A DNA stretch of 64,000 nucleotides from Candidatus Nitrosopelagicus sp. (GCA_028345195.1 JAOMCX010000003.1:26341-90340); one strand, 5' to 3'. Shown: positions 35,751 to 45,300, counted from the first letter of the stretch. Notes: generated by a model not told the origin, from the letters alone. A program made the numbers and translations.

Positions 35751-36038
35751 ATGAGCGCTGAAGAACAATTACAAGCAATGGTGGATCAAACAATTGACAT
35801 GGCACTCATGAATGTTGAGGCATATCATAAGGAAATAGAAGCTAGCAATGAAATTTTGAAAATTGAAAATCCTAAAGAATTTGTTTTTGGATTAATTATG
35901 GGTCAGATTTTAGGATTAGGAGTTGCAGCACTTGCACAAATGAAACAAGGAAATCCTACACCACAGGATCAAATGCAAGTAAGAGATATGGCATACAAAC
36001 GAGTTCCACAAATTAGAGAGAGGATTTTTGATAAATAA
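35751..36038 (+). CDS. 95-aa helical protein of unknown function
   Basis: I start at ATG 35751 (MSAEEQLQAMVDQT), because CTTATTTATC lies about 25 nt before it; the frame itself opens further upstream. The protein is helical with a hydrophobic Gly-rich centre (FVFGLIMGQILGLGVAALAQ) that could be a membrane-associated helix. Its stop codon shares one base with the start of the parvulin gene, so the two are translationally coupled. Confidence 0.65.
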   Translation: MSAEEQLQAMVDQTIDMALMNVEAYHKEIEASNEILKIENPKEFVFGLIMGQILGLGVAALAQMKQGNPTPQDQMQVRDMAYKRVPQIRERIFDK

Positions 36039-36313
36039 TGGCTCAAAAAGTAAAATGTTCACATATTTTAGTTGAAAAACAAAGTCAAGCTTTGCAAATA
36101 CTAGACCAAATTAAAAAAGGAAAAAAATTTGGTGCTGCAGCTAAAGAAATATCATCATGTCCAAGTGCAAAAAAAGAAGGAGATTTAGGATATTTCACAA
36201 AAGGCCAGATGGTAAAAGAATTTGAAGATGTTGCATTCAATTTAGAAATTGGAGAAGTTTCAGCACCAGTTAAGACTCAATTTGGCTATCACATCATCAA
36301 ACGACTTGGGTAA
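36038..36313 (+). CDS. Parvulin-type peptidyl-prolyl cis-trans isomerase
   Basis: A stand-alone parvulin domain of 91 residues that speeds proline isomerisation. The signature is complete: CSHILVEKQ at the start with the catalytic His, KEGDLGYFTKGQMVKEFEDV in the middle and VKTQFGYHIIKRLG at the end. It resembles the single-domain parvulins characterised from Cenarchaeum and Nitrosopumilus (CsPinA, NmPin). A patch of Lys on the N-terminal half is in keeping with membrane association reported for NmPin. Confidence 0.9.
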   Translation: MAQKVKCSHILVEKQSQALQILDQIKKGKKFGAAAKEISSCPSAKKEGDLGYFTKGQMVKEFEDVAFNLEIGEVSAPVKTQFGYHIIKRLG

Positions 36314-36347
36314 TTAGATCTTAAATACAAATTTTGTAATAGGTGTT

Positions 36348-36400
36348 GGAGTGAGAGCACATTGACTTCAGTATTTAGAACAACATCTCTCTTCTACTCC
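36348..36400 (+). ncRNA. Candidate structured small RNA
   Basis: A hairpin pairs GGAGT-GAGAG (36348-36357) with CTCTC-(4-nt bulge)-ACTCC (36387-36400). A TTAAATA element at 36321-36327 lies about 26 nt before the first G of the stem, so a transcript could start there. No open frame covers it. The 3' end is not defined; T-rich sequence follows from about 36408. Confidence 0.35.
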
Positions 36401-36491
36401 ACTAATTATCTTCTTTAATGGATTTTTAGCAACACTGATCGAGACAATTTTTTACTAAAATTATGAAATACCAGTTAACATTGTAGTCTGT

Positions 36492-36650
36492 ATGCCTGAA
36501 GTAACAGTTTTTTCTACAAAAGACATTGAGAACATAATCTCATGGTTTGAGAGAATCTATAGTAGCGACGAAGAAATATCTGACTTTGAACGCGAAACAT
36601 ATCTCAAACTTGCAAAATACTTCATTCTCGAAGAAAAAGCGATGTGTTAG
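36492..36650 (+). CDS. 52-aa helical small protein
   Basis: The product starts MPEVTVFSTKDIENIISWFE and ends in an acidic helix with YFILEEKAMC. Base composition is slightly richer in GC than the surrounding spacer. No family is recognised. A single clean ATG frame and amphipathic helical pattern suggest it is real, perhaps a small regulator. Confidence 0.45.
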   Translation: MPEVTVFSTKDIENIISWFERIYSSDEEISDFERETYLKLAKYFILEEKAMC

Positions 36651-36674
36651 AGACTCGCATATTCTCTTTTTAAT

Positions 36675-37433
36675 TTATGGGAACGATTTTATCGTTTTTG
36701 CATAGCTTGCAAACCTATGATTTTGTGGGCGTACTTTTTTTTGAACATATTTTGGACAAGTAGTTCCTAATGCACCACGATAGCCTATTGGAGATTCAAC
36801 CCATTTTTCATCATGAGCGGCTTTTAGTACATCATCATAAGGACTGTAATGATTTATGATTTTTTTGTTTATAATTTTTTGAAATTCATTACCATGTATG
36901 AGAGGTTTCATGGAATCAGCAGGAATAGACGCTCCAAAGAAATGTACAGATTCAATAATTCCTTTATTTTTTGGATTTTTTGCTAGGGATTGTATTGTTG
37001 ATAAAATGACTTGAGCACCAAGGGAATGTCCTATCAATCTAATTTTTAGTGAAGGGTTTTTTGATTTCACATCTAAAATAAATTTTGAAAGATTTTTTCC
37101 ATTCTTTTTTGCAATTAGAACCCCAATTTTTAGTGCAGATAATGCTGTGGATTTGTATTGTACACCTGCAGTATTCGAATCATAACTATAACCAACCACA
37201 TCGTGTCGATAGTTTAATGATTTCAAGCGTTTTTCAGCTATCACATATTTTGCAAGGGCACCAGATTTGTTATTTCTTAAACCATGAATCATTATGACAA
37301 TTTCAGAATTTTGCAATATTTTTTGAAAAGTAGTCTTAGGATAGATATCATACGAAGTGTTTTTGATAGTTTTTCCAGTTTTTAGATCATAATACCCTCT
37401 AGTAGATATTTTCGGGAATACCTTGCCAATCAT
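36675..37433 (-). CDS. Alpha/beta hydrolase, lipase/esterase-like
   Basis: The 252 residues contain VIMIHGLRNNKSG (oxyanion region) near residue 48, the nucleophile elbow LIGHSLGAQVILST near 136, a candidate acid in NHYSPYDDVLKAA near 195 and a late His in PQNHRFASY. This is a complete catalytic triad order for the alpha/beta hydrolase fold, resembling the DUF726-type group of esterases. No signal peptide is seen. It precedes nothing on its strand but lies 1 nt after metG and so may be read with it. The substrate is unknown. Confidence 0.7.
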   Translation of the reverse strand: MIGKVFPKISTRGYYDLKTGKTIKNTSYDIYPKTTFQKILQNSEIVIMIHGLRNNKSGALAKYVIAEKRLKSLNYRHDVVGYSYDSNTAGVQYKSTALSALKIGVLIAKKNGKNLSKFILDVKSKNPSLKIRLIGHSLGAQVILSTIQSLAKNPKNKGIIESVHFFGASIPADSMKPLIHGNEFQKIINKKIINHYSPYDDVLKAAHDEKWVESPIGYRGALGTTCPKYVQKKVRPQNHRFASYAKTIKSFP

Positions 37434-37434
37434 T

Positions 37435-39084
37435 CTAATTTCCTAATTTTGATTGCTCTTTTTCAATGTCAGATAATTCCACTTTTGAAAATATTGGTTC
37501 AACTGTTCCAATTTTATGTCCGGTCTTTAATTTCAACTCAGACATTTCATTCCAAGATATATCAGAAACATCTCCTTCAAGCCCTAATTGTGACCAAATT
37601 TTTTGAGATGATTTTGGCAAAAATGAGTGTAAACATATTGCAATTGAACGTACAGCATTAACTGATAGATAGATACAAGCATTTGTTCCGGGTTCTTTTT
37701 TCCAAGGTTCTTTGTGCTGAAAATACTGATTGAAATGAGCTGAAAATTCCATCAATTGTTTTAATGCACGATCTAAATGATTTTCTTGCATTAATTTCCC
37801 AACATCATCAGCAAGAGATTTAATTTTTTTCTCAGATTCAGAATCTTTTTCATCAAAATCTTCAGGCTCAGGCACAACGCCATCAAAAGATTTGTTTGTA
37901 AATCCAAGAGCTCGATTAACTAGATTTCCCAAATTGCCAATTAATTCAGAATTAATTTTTGTTGAAAATTGTTCCCAGTCAAAATTAAGATCATCCTGAG
38001 AGTAAGGATTTATCGAAACAAGATAAAATCTCAAATAATCAGCAGGAAATTTCTCTAAAAAATCTTTTAGACCAATATACCAATTTCGACTTTTTGATAT
38101 TTTTTTACCTTCAAGTGTAAGGTGGCCACGAGTTGGAATATAATCAGGTAATTTGAATTCATTGTTAATTCCTAATCTCATTGCAGGTAAAAACAGATAG
38201 TGGTGATAAACAATGTCCTTTCCAATGAAATGATATATGTCAGCTTCATTCCAAAAAGTTTTCCCGTCAATTTTTTTCTCATTTAAGAATTTTAACGTAG
38301 AAGAAATGTATGCCAAATGATTATCAAACCATCCATAGAATACTTTGTCTGTTAATCCCTCAATTGGAATTGGTACACCCCATGAGATATCACGGGTAAT
38401 ATCCCAATCAATCAATCCTTCTTTAATCCAATTTTCAACATATTTTTTAACATCCTTTTGAAGATATGGCGCATTAGACAAATATTCTAAAAGTGAGTCA
38501 GAGAAATTTTTTAGTTTAAAGAAATAATGATTTGTGGATTTTTTTACAGGAGTTTGACCACAAATTGAACAATGTGGGTTGTTAATTTCCTCAGGTACAC
38601 GACCACATTTTTCACATAAATCAGAATATTGATCTTCAGCATCACAGTAGGGACAAGTTCCTTTCACAAATCTGTCTGGAAGGAATTTTTGATCATTTTC
38701 ACAGAAAAATTGTATAATTTCTTTTTCATAGATATGACCATTTTCTTGAAGTTTTTTGAATACATCTTGTACAAAGGATATATTTTCAGATGAACTAGTC
38801 TTATAGAAAAAATCAAATGCAATATCAAAAGATGTGAAATCTTCATAGTCACGTTTATTCCAATGTTCAACATATTCTTGAGGAGTTTGACCAAGTTTTT
38901 CAGATTGTATTAAAATCGGAGTTCCAAAATCATCAGACGCACAGACATAATACGCTTCAACACCATTTTGTTTTAAGAAACGAGTCGTAACATCTGCAGG
39001 CAAATATGTTGATGCAACATGACCAAGATGGATTTCGCCATTAGAATATGGCAATGCGCTTGTGATTATTGCTTTTTTATTCAT
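37435..39084 (-). CDS. metG: Methionyl-tRNA synthetase
   Basis: It charges initiator and elongator tRNA-Met. The class I HIGH motif appears as HLGH near residue 20 and KMSKS as KISKS near 328. The zinc-binding connective peptide has CPYC, CEKC and CSIC knuckles between residues 139 and 178. The 549 residues lack the C-terminal dimerisation domain, as in many archaea. A TTAATA element near 39106-39111 lies 25 nt before the ATG. It is divergent from ahcY. Confidence 0.95.
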   Translation of the reverse strand: MNKKAIITSALPYSNGEIHLGHVASTYLPADVTTRFLKQNGVEAYYVCASDDFGTPILIQSEKLGQTPQEYVEHWNKRDYEDFTSFDIAFDFFYKTSSSENISFVQDVFKKLQENGHIYEKEIIQFFCENDQKFLPDRFVKGTCPYCDAEDQYSDLCEKCGRVPEEINNPHCSICGQTPVKKSTNHYFFKLKNFSDSLLEYLSNAPYLQKDVKKYVENWIKEGLIDWDITRDISWGVPIPIEGLTDKVFYGWFDNHLAYISSTLKFLNEKKIDGKTFWNEADIYHFIGKDIVYHHYLFLPAMRLGINNEFKLPDYIPTRGHLTLEGKKISKSRNWYIGLKDFLEKFPADYLRFYLVSINPYSQDDLNFDWEQFSTKINSELIGNLGNLVNRALGFTNKSFDGVVPEPEDFDEKDSESEKKIKSLADDVGKLMQENHLDRALKQLMEFSAHFNQYFQHKEPWKKEPGTNACIYLSVNAVRSIAICLHSFLPKSSQKIWSQLGLEGDVSDISWNEMSELKLKTGHKIGTVEPIFSKVELSDIEKEQSKLGN

Positions 39085-39152
39085 TTGTGATGGTTTGGAT
39101 TTTTTTGACTATTAAGGTATGGTTTTTAAAGAGATTTGGAAGATTGTAAAAT

Positions 39153-40391
39153 GTGAGTAAAGTCAAAAACCCAAAATTAGCAAAAGAAGGAAAGATCTCA
39201 TATGAATGGGCTCGTACCCATATGGACATTTTAGATAATACATTAACCAGATTAAAAAAATCAAAACCGCTCAAAGGAGTTACAATTGCATTTTGCCTAC
39301 ACATTACAAAAGAAACCTCAGTTTTGCTAATGGGTGCTAAAGAATTAGGCGCAAATGTTGCAGTTTGTGGTGGAAACCCATTAACAACACAAGATCATAT
39401 TGCAGCATATCTTGCAACACAAGGAATTCACATCTATGCATGGAATGGTCAGACCAACAAAGAATACGATTGGTGTCTTGATCAAGTACTAAAACATAAA
39501 CCAAGTTTAATTTGTGATGACGGTGCAGACATGAATGTTAAGGTACATTTTGATAAAAAATTCAAATCATTAGAAATTCTCGGTTCTACAGAAGAAACCA
39601 CTGCAGGAGTTACAAGAGTACAAGCCATGGAGAAACAAGGGAAATTAAAATATCCAGTTGTTATTGTTAATGATGCAGATACAAAACATATGTTTGATAA
39701 TAGATATGGTACAGGCCAAAGTACAATAGACGGGTATCTAAGAGCAATGGGATTACTATTCACATCAAAGAGAATTGTGGTTGTAGGATATGGATGGGTA
39801 GGAAGAGGAGTTGCTGAAAGATCTAGAGGAATGGGTGGCAAAGTAATTGTAACAGAAATCGACCCAGTAAAAGCTCTAGAAGCACATATGGACGGATATG
39901 ACGTTATGCCAATGTCACAAGCTGCAAAAATTGGACAAATTTTCATTACAACTACAGGAATGACCAGTGTTATTAGAAAAGAACATCTTCTTGCTATGAA
40001 AGATGGAGCTGTAGTTGGAAATGTAGGACATTTCGATGTAGAAATAGATACTAAATTCCTATTAGAAAAATCAAAATCAGTAAGAGAGGTAAGACCATCA
40101 TTAGACGAATGTATCTTGAGAAACGGAAGAAAAATCTATTTAATCGGTAAAGGTCGATTGGCAAATCTTGTTGCAGCAGAAGGACACCCACCAGAAGTCA
40201 TGGCACAATCATTTTCAAATCAAATATTATCATTATTGTATATCTTGAAAAATCATAAAAAGATGGGAAAAAAGACCATGATTGTTCCAAAAGAAATTGA
40301 TAAACAAATTGCAGTAGATGCATTAAAAGCGATGGATATCAAAATAGACAGTTTAACAAAAGAACAAAAGAAATATGCCGAAAGTTGGTAA
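39153..40391 (+). CDS. ahcY: Adenosylhomocysteinase
   Basis: It hydrolyses S-adenosylhomocysteine to adenosine and homocysteine, keeping methyl transfer running. The NAD-binding fold shows VVVGYGWVGRGVAERSRGMG near residue 207, with DDGADMNVKVHF near 130, GSTEETTAGVTRV near 149 and a C-terminal GRLANLVAAEGHP segment. The length of 412 is normal for archaea. GTG at 39153 is the start; TTTTTAAAG centred near 39126 lies 26 nt upstream. Confidence 0.95.
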   Translation: MSKVKNPKLAKEGKISYEWARTHMDILDNTLTRLKKSKPLKGVTIAFCLHITKETSVLLMGAKELGANVAVCGGNPLTTQDHIAAYLATQGIHIYAWNGQTNKEYDWCLDQVLKHKPSLICDDGADMNVKVHFDKKFKSLEILGSTEETTAGVTRVQAMEKQGKLKYPVVIVNDADTKHMFDNRYGTGQSTIDGYLRAMGLLFTSKRIVVVGYGWVGRGVAERSRGMGGKVIVTEIDPVKALEAHMDGYDVMPMSQAAKIGQIFITTTGMTSVIRKEHLLAMKDGAVVGNVGHFDVEIDTKFLLEKSKSVREVRPSLDECILRNGRKIYLIGKGRLANLVAAEGHPPEVMAQSFSNQILSLLYILKNHKKMGKKTMIVPKEIDKQIAVDALKAMDIKIDSLTKEQKKYAESW

Positions 40392-40433
40392 CAAGAATAA
40401 GTAAATAAAGAACATTATTTCAAAATCAGTTAG

Positions 40434-40739
40434 ATGACATGGACTAAAGTTGCTGAAAAAGGTGATATTCAATCTGGCTCAAGTAAAGAATTTGAAGTGG
40501 ATGGGAAAAAAATTGCAGTTTTTAATCAAGATGGATTTCATGCATTAGATGGAATTTGCCAGCATCAAGACGGTTCAATTGCACCAAAAGGAAAGATTGA
40601 AGGAGACATAGTAGAATGTCCATTACATTTCTGGCATTATAATATCAAGACAGGTGAATTAATGGATTATCTAAAAGGTGTAAAACTGAAAAAATATGAA
40701 GTAGATATCAGAGATGATGGCATTTACGTTGATGCATAA
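40434..40739 (+). CDS. Rieske-type [2Fe-2S] ferredoxin
   Basis: A soluble 101-residue Rieske protein. The cluster ligands are Cys and His in ICQHQDGSIAPKG and Cys and His in VECPLHFWHYNIKTGE, the C-x-H ... C-x2-H pattern. There is no membrane anchor, so it is an electron carrier of the dioxygenase-ferredoxin or NirD type, not part of a cytochrome bc complex. It lies 42 nt after ahcY. Its redox partner is unknown. Confidence 0.9.
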   Translation: MTWTKVAEKGDIQSGSSKEFEVDGKKIAVFNQDGFHALDGICQHQDGSIAPKGKIEGDIVECPLHFWHYNIKTGELMDYLKGVKLKKYEVDIRDDGIYVDA

Positions 40740-40778
40740 TTCTGGTAGACTTTTTATGAGATTACTTTAAGAAAAACT

Positions 40779-41561
40779 GTGAACCGAGATATTTTAGAAA
40801 AAATAACAAATCAAGATTACGACAGTATTGCAACTAGAATACAAAATGGATTACAACAAAAAATTGAAGAGACCCATTCAAAAGGCGTGATTTTGGGTTT
40901 AAGTGGAGGAATTGATTCAGCAGTTATCGCATATCTATGTAATAACATTGTAAAAGAAAAAACACTTGCATTGATAATGCCAGATTCTAAAATTTCACCA
41001 GAATCAGAAACTAGTGATGCAATAAAAATAATCGATACGTTAGGTATGGATTACAAACTACTTGACATTAATTCAATTCATAAAGAATTCAGCATGGTTT
41101 TGGAACCTGGAGATAGAGCATTAGGTAATTTACGAGCAAGAATTAGAATGAACATAGTATACTATTATGCAAATTTAAAAAATTTAGTTGCATTAGGTTC
41201 AAGTGATAAAAGTGAATTCAACATAGGTTATTTTACAAAATTTGGAGACGGTGCAGCAGATGCATTACCAATTGTATCATTATACAAAACACAAGTAAGA
41301 GAATTAGCCAGACATTTAGGAATAGATGAAAAGATCATTACAAAGAAAAGTAGCCCTCATTTATGGCCCAACCACGAAGCCGAACATGAAATAGGCGTAG
41401 ATTATGAACAAATTGACGTTATACTATATTGTTTAATTGATAAAAATTTATCATTGGAAGATACCATAAAAGAATCACAGATAGATAAAGAAATAATTGA
41501 AAAAATCTACCATATGTATAAGAATAGTGAGCACAAACGAATCAATCCAAAAGAGCTTTGA
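40779..41561 (+). CDS. nadE: NAD+ synthetase (ammonia-dependent)
   Basis: It makes NAD from nicotinate adenine dinucleotide, ATP and ammonia. The PP-loop VILGLSGGIDSAVIAYL is near residue 33, and GSSDKSEFNIGYFTKFGDGA near 147 and the PIVSLYKTQVRELARHLG segment are typical. At 260 residues there is no glutaminase domain, so ammonia is the nitrogen donor. The start is GTG. It is the third gene in a plus-strand run from ahcY. Confidence 0.95.
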   Translation: MNRDILEKITNQDYDSIATRIQNGLQQKIEETHSKGVILGLSGGIDSAVIAYLCNNIVKEKTLALIMPDSKISPESETSDAIKIIDTLGMDYKLLDINSIHKEFSMVLEPGDRALGNLRARIRMNIVYYYANLKNLVALGSSDKSEFNIGYFTKFGDGAADALPIVSLYKTQVRELARHLGIDEKIITKKSSPHLWPNHEAEHEIGVDYEQIDVILYCLIDKNLSLEDTIKESQIDKEIIEKIYHMYKNSEHKRINPKEL

Positions 41562-41618
41562 ATGAAAATTATTTTTATACAAATAAGATAAATGACACGC
41601 CATATCTGATATTAACAA

Positions 41619-43013
41619 ATGAAGATTTCTGACACACTAACAAATCAAAAAAAGGAATTAGAATTTTCAGATAAAGTACGAATTTATCTTTGTGGAGTTA
41701 CAGTGTATGATCAATCTCACATCGGACATGCTAGAACCATAATAGTATTCGACACATTAAGAAGATTTTTGGAAGCAAATGATATTCCGGTAGAGCTCAT
41801 TCAAAATTTTACAGATGTTGATGATAAGATAATAAATCGTGCAAAAGAGCAAGGAGAATCAGCAAGTGGGCTATCAACAAAATACATTCAAACGTACTTT
41901 GAAGATTCAGATAGATTAAACATCAAAAGAGCAACAAACTATCCAAAAGCAACCGAACATATCAAAGATATGATAAATTTAATCGAAGAATTAGTTACCA
42001 AGGAATCAGCATATGTTTCAAAAAATGGTGTTTATTTCCGTGTTTCAAAGTTTTCAGAGTATGGAAAATTATCAAAAAAGAAAACCGAAGATCTAGAAAG
42101 TGGCTCTAGAGTAGAAATAGATGAATCAAAAGAAAGTCCTTTAGATTTTGCATTATGGAAATTTTCAGATACGCAGCCAAATTGGGAAAGCCCATGGGGT
42201 AATGGAAGACCAGGATGGCACATAGAATGCTCTGCAATGAGTATCAAGTATTTGGGTAAAAATTTTGAAATACATGGAGGTGGACGTGATTTGATTTTCC
42301 CTCATCATGAAAATGAGATTGCACAATCAGAATCATTTACTTCAGAACAATTTGCAAAAATTTGGATGCATGCCGGAATGATTACAATAAATGGTGAGAA
42401 AATGTCAAAATCAATTGGAAATGTAAAATCAATAAACCATGTATTGGAATCATGGGGACCTAATGTAGTAAGATTATTTTGTATTTCAGGACACTATTCA
42501 AAACCAATTGATTATACAGAAGATCTTCTGAAAGAAAATTTAATCAGATTACGACAAATTGAAACATGCTATTATGAATTAAGACTAGCAGACAAAACAG
42601 AAGAATCAGATGATATTTCCTCATTACTTAAAGAATCAAGAGAAAAGTTTGATGCTGCACTAAATGATGATTTTAATACATCTTTAGGATTGTCTGTTTT
42701 TTTCAACATGGTTAAAACCATAAACAGTTTAGCATCAGATGAAAAAATTAATAAGACTATTTCAGAACAAGCACTGCCTGTTTTAGAATACATGTTAGAA
42801 GTGTTAGGATTAAAAGTTCAAACCGTTTCAGATGATGAAATAAAATCTATTTTTGAATTAATTAACAAGAGAGAGAAATTGAGAGATGAGAAAAAATTTG
42901 AAGAAGCAGATAAAATTAGAGACCAAATTGCCAGTTTAGGGATATCTCTAATTGATCATAAAAATAAAACATTATGGATGAAAAAAGAAGCAATCAAAGC
43001 CGAAAAACAATAA
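41619..43013 (+). CDS. cysS: Cysteinyl-tRNA synthetase
   Basis: It charges tRNA-Cys. Zinc and ATP-binding motifs are visible: LCGVTVYDQSHIGHART near residue 25, GWHIECSAMS near 200, HGGGRDLIFPHHENE near 220 and KMSKSIGN near 263. The 464 residues and the C-terminal helical anticodon-binding region are usual. The gene ends in a converging region with a long inverted repeat that may terminate both it and the UspA gene. Confidence 0.95.
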   Translation: MKISDTLTNQKKELEFSDKVRIYLCGVTVYDQSHIGHARTIIVFDTLRRFLEANDIPVELIQNFTDVDDKIINRAKEQGESASGLSTKYIQTYFEDSDRLNIKRATNYPKATEHIKDMINLIEELVTKESAYVSKNGVYFRVSKFSEYGKLSKKKTEDLESGSRVEIDESKESPLDFALWKFSDTQPNWESPWGNGRPGWHIECSAMSIKYLGKNFEIHGGGRDLIFPHHENEIAQSESFTSEQFAKIWMHAGMITINGEKMSKSIGNVKSINHVLESWGPNVVRLFCISGHYSKPIDYTEDLLKENLIRLRQIETCYYELRLADKTEESDDISSLLKESREKFDAALNDDFNTSLGLSVFFNMVKTINSLASDEKINKTISEQALPVLEYMLEVLGLKVQTVSDDEIKSIFELINKREKLRDEKKFEEADKIRDQIASLGISLIDHKNKTLWMKKEAIKAEKQ

Positions 43014-43059
43014 GATAATTTGTGGATAATATTTAATAATCATTTTAACGTAATAGAAT

Positions 43060-43131
43060 TCCATTAGTGAAAGTGCCGTTTTTTGGCAAAAATGAGAAGG
43101 ACCTTTTTTTCCTCTCTTTTCCACTAGTGGA
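43060..43131. terminator. Imperfect inverted repeat between convergent cysS and uspA genes
   Basis: TCCATTAGTG (43060-43069) pairs with CACTAGTGGA (43122-43131) with one mismatch. Inside lie a small GCC...GGC hairpin (43075-43087) and a GAGAAGG / CCTCTC stem (43094-43116) around a T-run. The position between two converging genes suits bidirectional termination. Confidence 0.5.
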
Positions 43132-43563
43132 TTATTTTATGATTAATACGGAAGGTTTTGATTTGTGTAAAACAAATTGAGAAGTACTTCCAAAGAATAA
43201 TTCTTTTGCAGAACTTCTTCCCCTAGAACCAATTACAACCATGTCAATTTTGTTTCGTGACATATTTGCAAATTTTGCAATTTCATAACCAGGATTTCCA
43301 TATACAATTTTTTGGTCAAATTCAACTCCTGCTTTTTCGCATTGATTTCCTGCGATATCCATCATAGAATCTAGTTGTTTTTTGTGGTTTTTGTTGAATT
43401 TACCAGAGGTATCAAAGTCACCTTTTGGAGGCGCATAAACTGCATGAAGTACAATAATTTTAGCATCACAGTTTTTTGCAAGATAGATTGCAGATGATAA
43501 ACCTCTAAAGGAGTTTTTTGAATTATCAAGCGGGACAAGAATTTTGTTTATGGATGTGGCCAT
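43132..43563 (-). CDS. Universal stress protein, UspA family
   Basis: A single Usp domain of 143 residues. It begins ILVPLDNSKNSFRGL and ends with the nucleotide-binding pattern IGSRGRSSAKELFFGSTSQF, the G-x2-G-x9-G-S motif of ATP-binding members, then KPSVLIIK. Such proteins bind ATP or AMP as homodimers and help survival under stress; the precise signal here is unknown. Confidence 0.9.
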   Translation of the reverse strand: MATSINKILVPLDNSKNSFRGLSSAIYLAKNCDAKIIVLHAVYAPPKGDFDTSGKFNKNHKKQLDSMMDIAGNQCEKAGVEFDQKIVYGNPGYEIAKFANMSRNKIDMVVIGSRGRSSAKELFFGSTSQFVLHKSKPSVLIIK

Positions 43564-43624
43564 AAGAAGAATAATTTCAAAGCTATTTAAAAAAGAGGTG
43601 CTCTACCTATGTTCTTCCATTAAC

Positions 43625-43921
43625 TCATGGCGAATCGTTAGATTTTTCAGATTTATCATATTTTTCATGCCATTCCTTAGATTCTTTGTTGAACTCATCA
43701 GAAATTTGCTTCATTTTCTCTAATAAGGTGCGATAATTCTTTGTATGATTTTGTATCTTTGTCAAATCGTGAATCATTTTATCAAACATTTCATTCATGG
43801 GATTATTTTGGTCTATATTTGTAAGACGTGTTTTAATTTCATCCCAATTTTTCAACATGTCCATTAACAATAATTCTTGTTCAGTTACTAATTCATCTAA
43901 AGCATCTTGTTTTACACTCAT
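43625..43921 (-). CDS. 98-aa coiled-coil protein of unknown function
   Basis: An acidic, wholly helical protein with heptad-like Leu/Met/Ile spacing (LVTEQELLLMDMLKNW, MFDKMIHDLTKIQNH) and a charged C-terminus. No domain is recognised. It lies between the UspA gene and the tRNA-Ser gene on the same strand as both. Confidence 0.6.
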   Translation of the reverse strand: MSVKQDALDELVTEQELLLMDMLKNWDEIKTRLTNIDQNNPMNEMFDKMIHDLTKIQNHTKNYRTLLEKMKQISDEFNKESKEWHEKYDKSEKSNDSP

Positions 43922-43968
43922 AATATTTCAAAAATAAAGGAAGATATCAATTTTTAGAAAAAAATAAG

Positions 43969-44068
43969 CGCCGAGAGAGGGATTTGAACCCCCGTGTGCA
44001 GAGCACAGACGCTATCCTGTTTTGAGATTTCGAGGCGTCCGCCTTGGACCAAGCTTGGCTATCTCGAC
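43969..44068 (-). tRNA. tRNA-Ser (anticodon CGA) with a 15-nt intron
   Basis: The acceptor stem pairs GTCGAGA (44068-44062) with TCTCGGC (43976-43970), with G as discriminator (43969). The D arm is GCC...GGC. The anticodon stem GACGC (44039-44035) and GCGTC (44012-44008) enclose CTCGAA, an intron of about 15 nt at 44014-44028 after position 37, and A38. A long variable arm (TGTGC/GCACA) and the G discriminator mark serine. CCA is not encoded. TTTTATAC near 44089-44096 on this strand is a likely TATA. Confidence 0.9.
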
Positions 44069-44139
44069 ATCAAAAGTAAGAATTTCTAGTATAAAATCGA
44101 ATCAGTAAATAAAAAAAGCAGCAAATACTGAATATCATT

Positions 44140-45162
44140 ATGGGATTAGATCTAAAACCATTACTAGTCAGAGAAAAAACACAGCTTGAATCATTTACAA
44201 ATAAAGTTGTAGCAATTGATGCATACAATGCAATCTATCAATTTTTAGCTATAATTAGAGGTCCTGAAGGACTTCATCTAACAGATTCACAAGGAAGAGT
44301 CACAAGTCACATCACAGGATTACTGTTTAGAAACATAAATTTTCTCACAATGGGAATTAAGCCAGTTTACGTATTTGATGGTAAACCACCGTCACTAAAA
44401 TCAGCCGAAATTGAAAAAAGAAAACAGATCAAAAAAGAAGCCACGGTAAAATATGAAAAAGCAATTACTACAGGAAACATGGAAGATGCAAGAAAATATG
44501 CACAGCAGACTACATCAATGAGAGATGGAATGGTAGAAGATTCAAAAAAATTATTAGATTTATTTGGAATACCCCATATACAAGCACCCTCTGAAGGAGA
44601 AGCGACAGCTGCAAATCTTACAATTACAGGACAAGCATTTGCATCAGCAAGTCAAGATTTTGATTCAATTTTATTTGGTGCAAAAAGATTAGTGAGAAAT
44701 TTTACAAATAGTGGAAGGAGAAAATTACCAAATAGAAATTCCTACATTGAAGTTTTACCGGAAATGATTGAGTTTCAAAAAAATTTAGAAAGTATGGGAT
44801 TAACTAGAGAAGAATTAGTTGATACAGGAATATTGATTGGGACTGATTTTAATCCAGATGGATTTGAAAGAGTAGGACCAAAAACAGCTATCAAGATGAT
44901 TAAACAGCATAAAAGACTAGAAGATATACCTCAAATTCAAGAACAGTTAGAACAGATTCCATTTGGGGAAATAAGGAAAATTTTTCTTGAACCAAATGTA
45001 GCTGAGGTAGATAAAATTGAGTTTGGTGAAACTGATTTTGAAGGAATTGTAAAATATTTGTCAGAAGAGCGTGATTTTTCTAAAGATAGAGTCGAAACAT
45101 CAATGAACCGATTAAAGAAAAGTCTTGAGAAGAAAAGTCAAACATTAGATCAATTCTTTTAA
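44140..45162 (+). CDS. fen: Flap endonuclease FEN1
   Basis: It removes 5' flaps during Okazaki fragment maturation and repair. Metal-binding acidic residues appear in [14 protein letters not shown] near residue 28, VYVFDGKPP near 81, [12 protein letters not shown] near 148, [16 protein letters not shown] near 170 and [20 protein letters not shown] near 230. The C-terminus SQTLDQFF is a PCNA-interacting peptide. The 340-residue length is standard. A GTAAATAAAA element centred near 44111 lies about 29 nt upstream. Confidence 0.95.
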   Translation: MGLDLKPLLVREKTQLESFTNKVVAIDAYNAIYQFLAIIRGPEGLHLTDSQGRVTSHITGLLFRNINFLTMGIKPVYVFDGKPPSLKSAEIEKRKQIKKEATVKYEKAITTGNMEDARKYAQQTTSMRDGMVEDSKKLLDLFGIPHIQAPSEGEATAANLTITGQAFASASQDFDSILFGAKRLVRNFTNSGRRKLPNRNSYIEVLPEMIEFQKNLESMGLTREELVDTGILIGTDFNPDGFERVGPKTAIKMIKQHKRLEDIPQIQEQLEQIPFGEIRKIFLEPNVAEVDKIEFGETDFEGIVKYLSEERDFSKDRVETSMNRLKKSLEKKSQTLDQFF

Positions 45163-45300
45163 TTATGACAAATGGCGAATTGAGTAATTGGTCAGGGTTG
45201 GGAATATACTGAATACCAAACAATTCCATCTCGTGTTGATGGACTTGCTGAACGGCCAATGTCTAAACTATATTAAATCAAATAACACCTAACAAAATGT

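Noticed and set aside
45163..45300. Possible C/D box RNA between fen and the 77-aa gene (TGATGG and CTGA boxes).
   Set aside because: The box spacing is too short (5 nt between C' and D) and no good C box is present.
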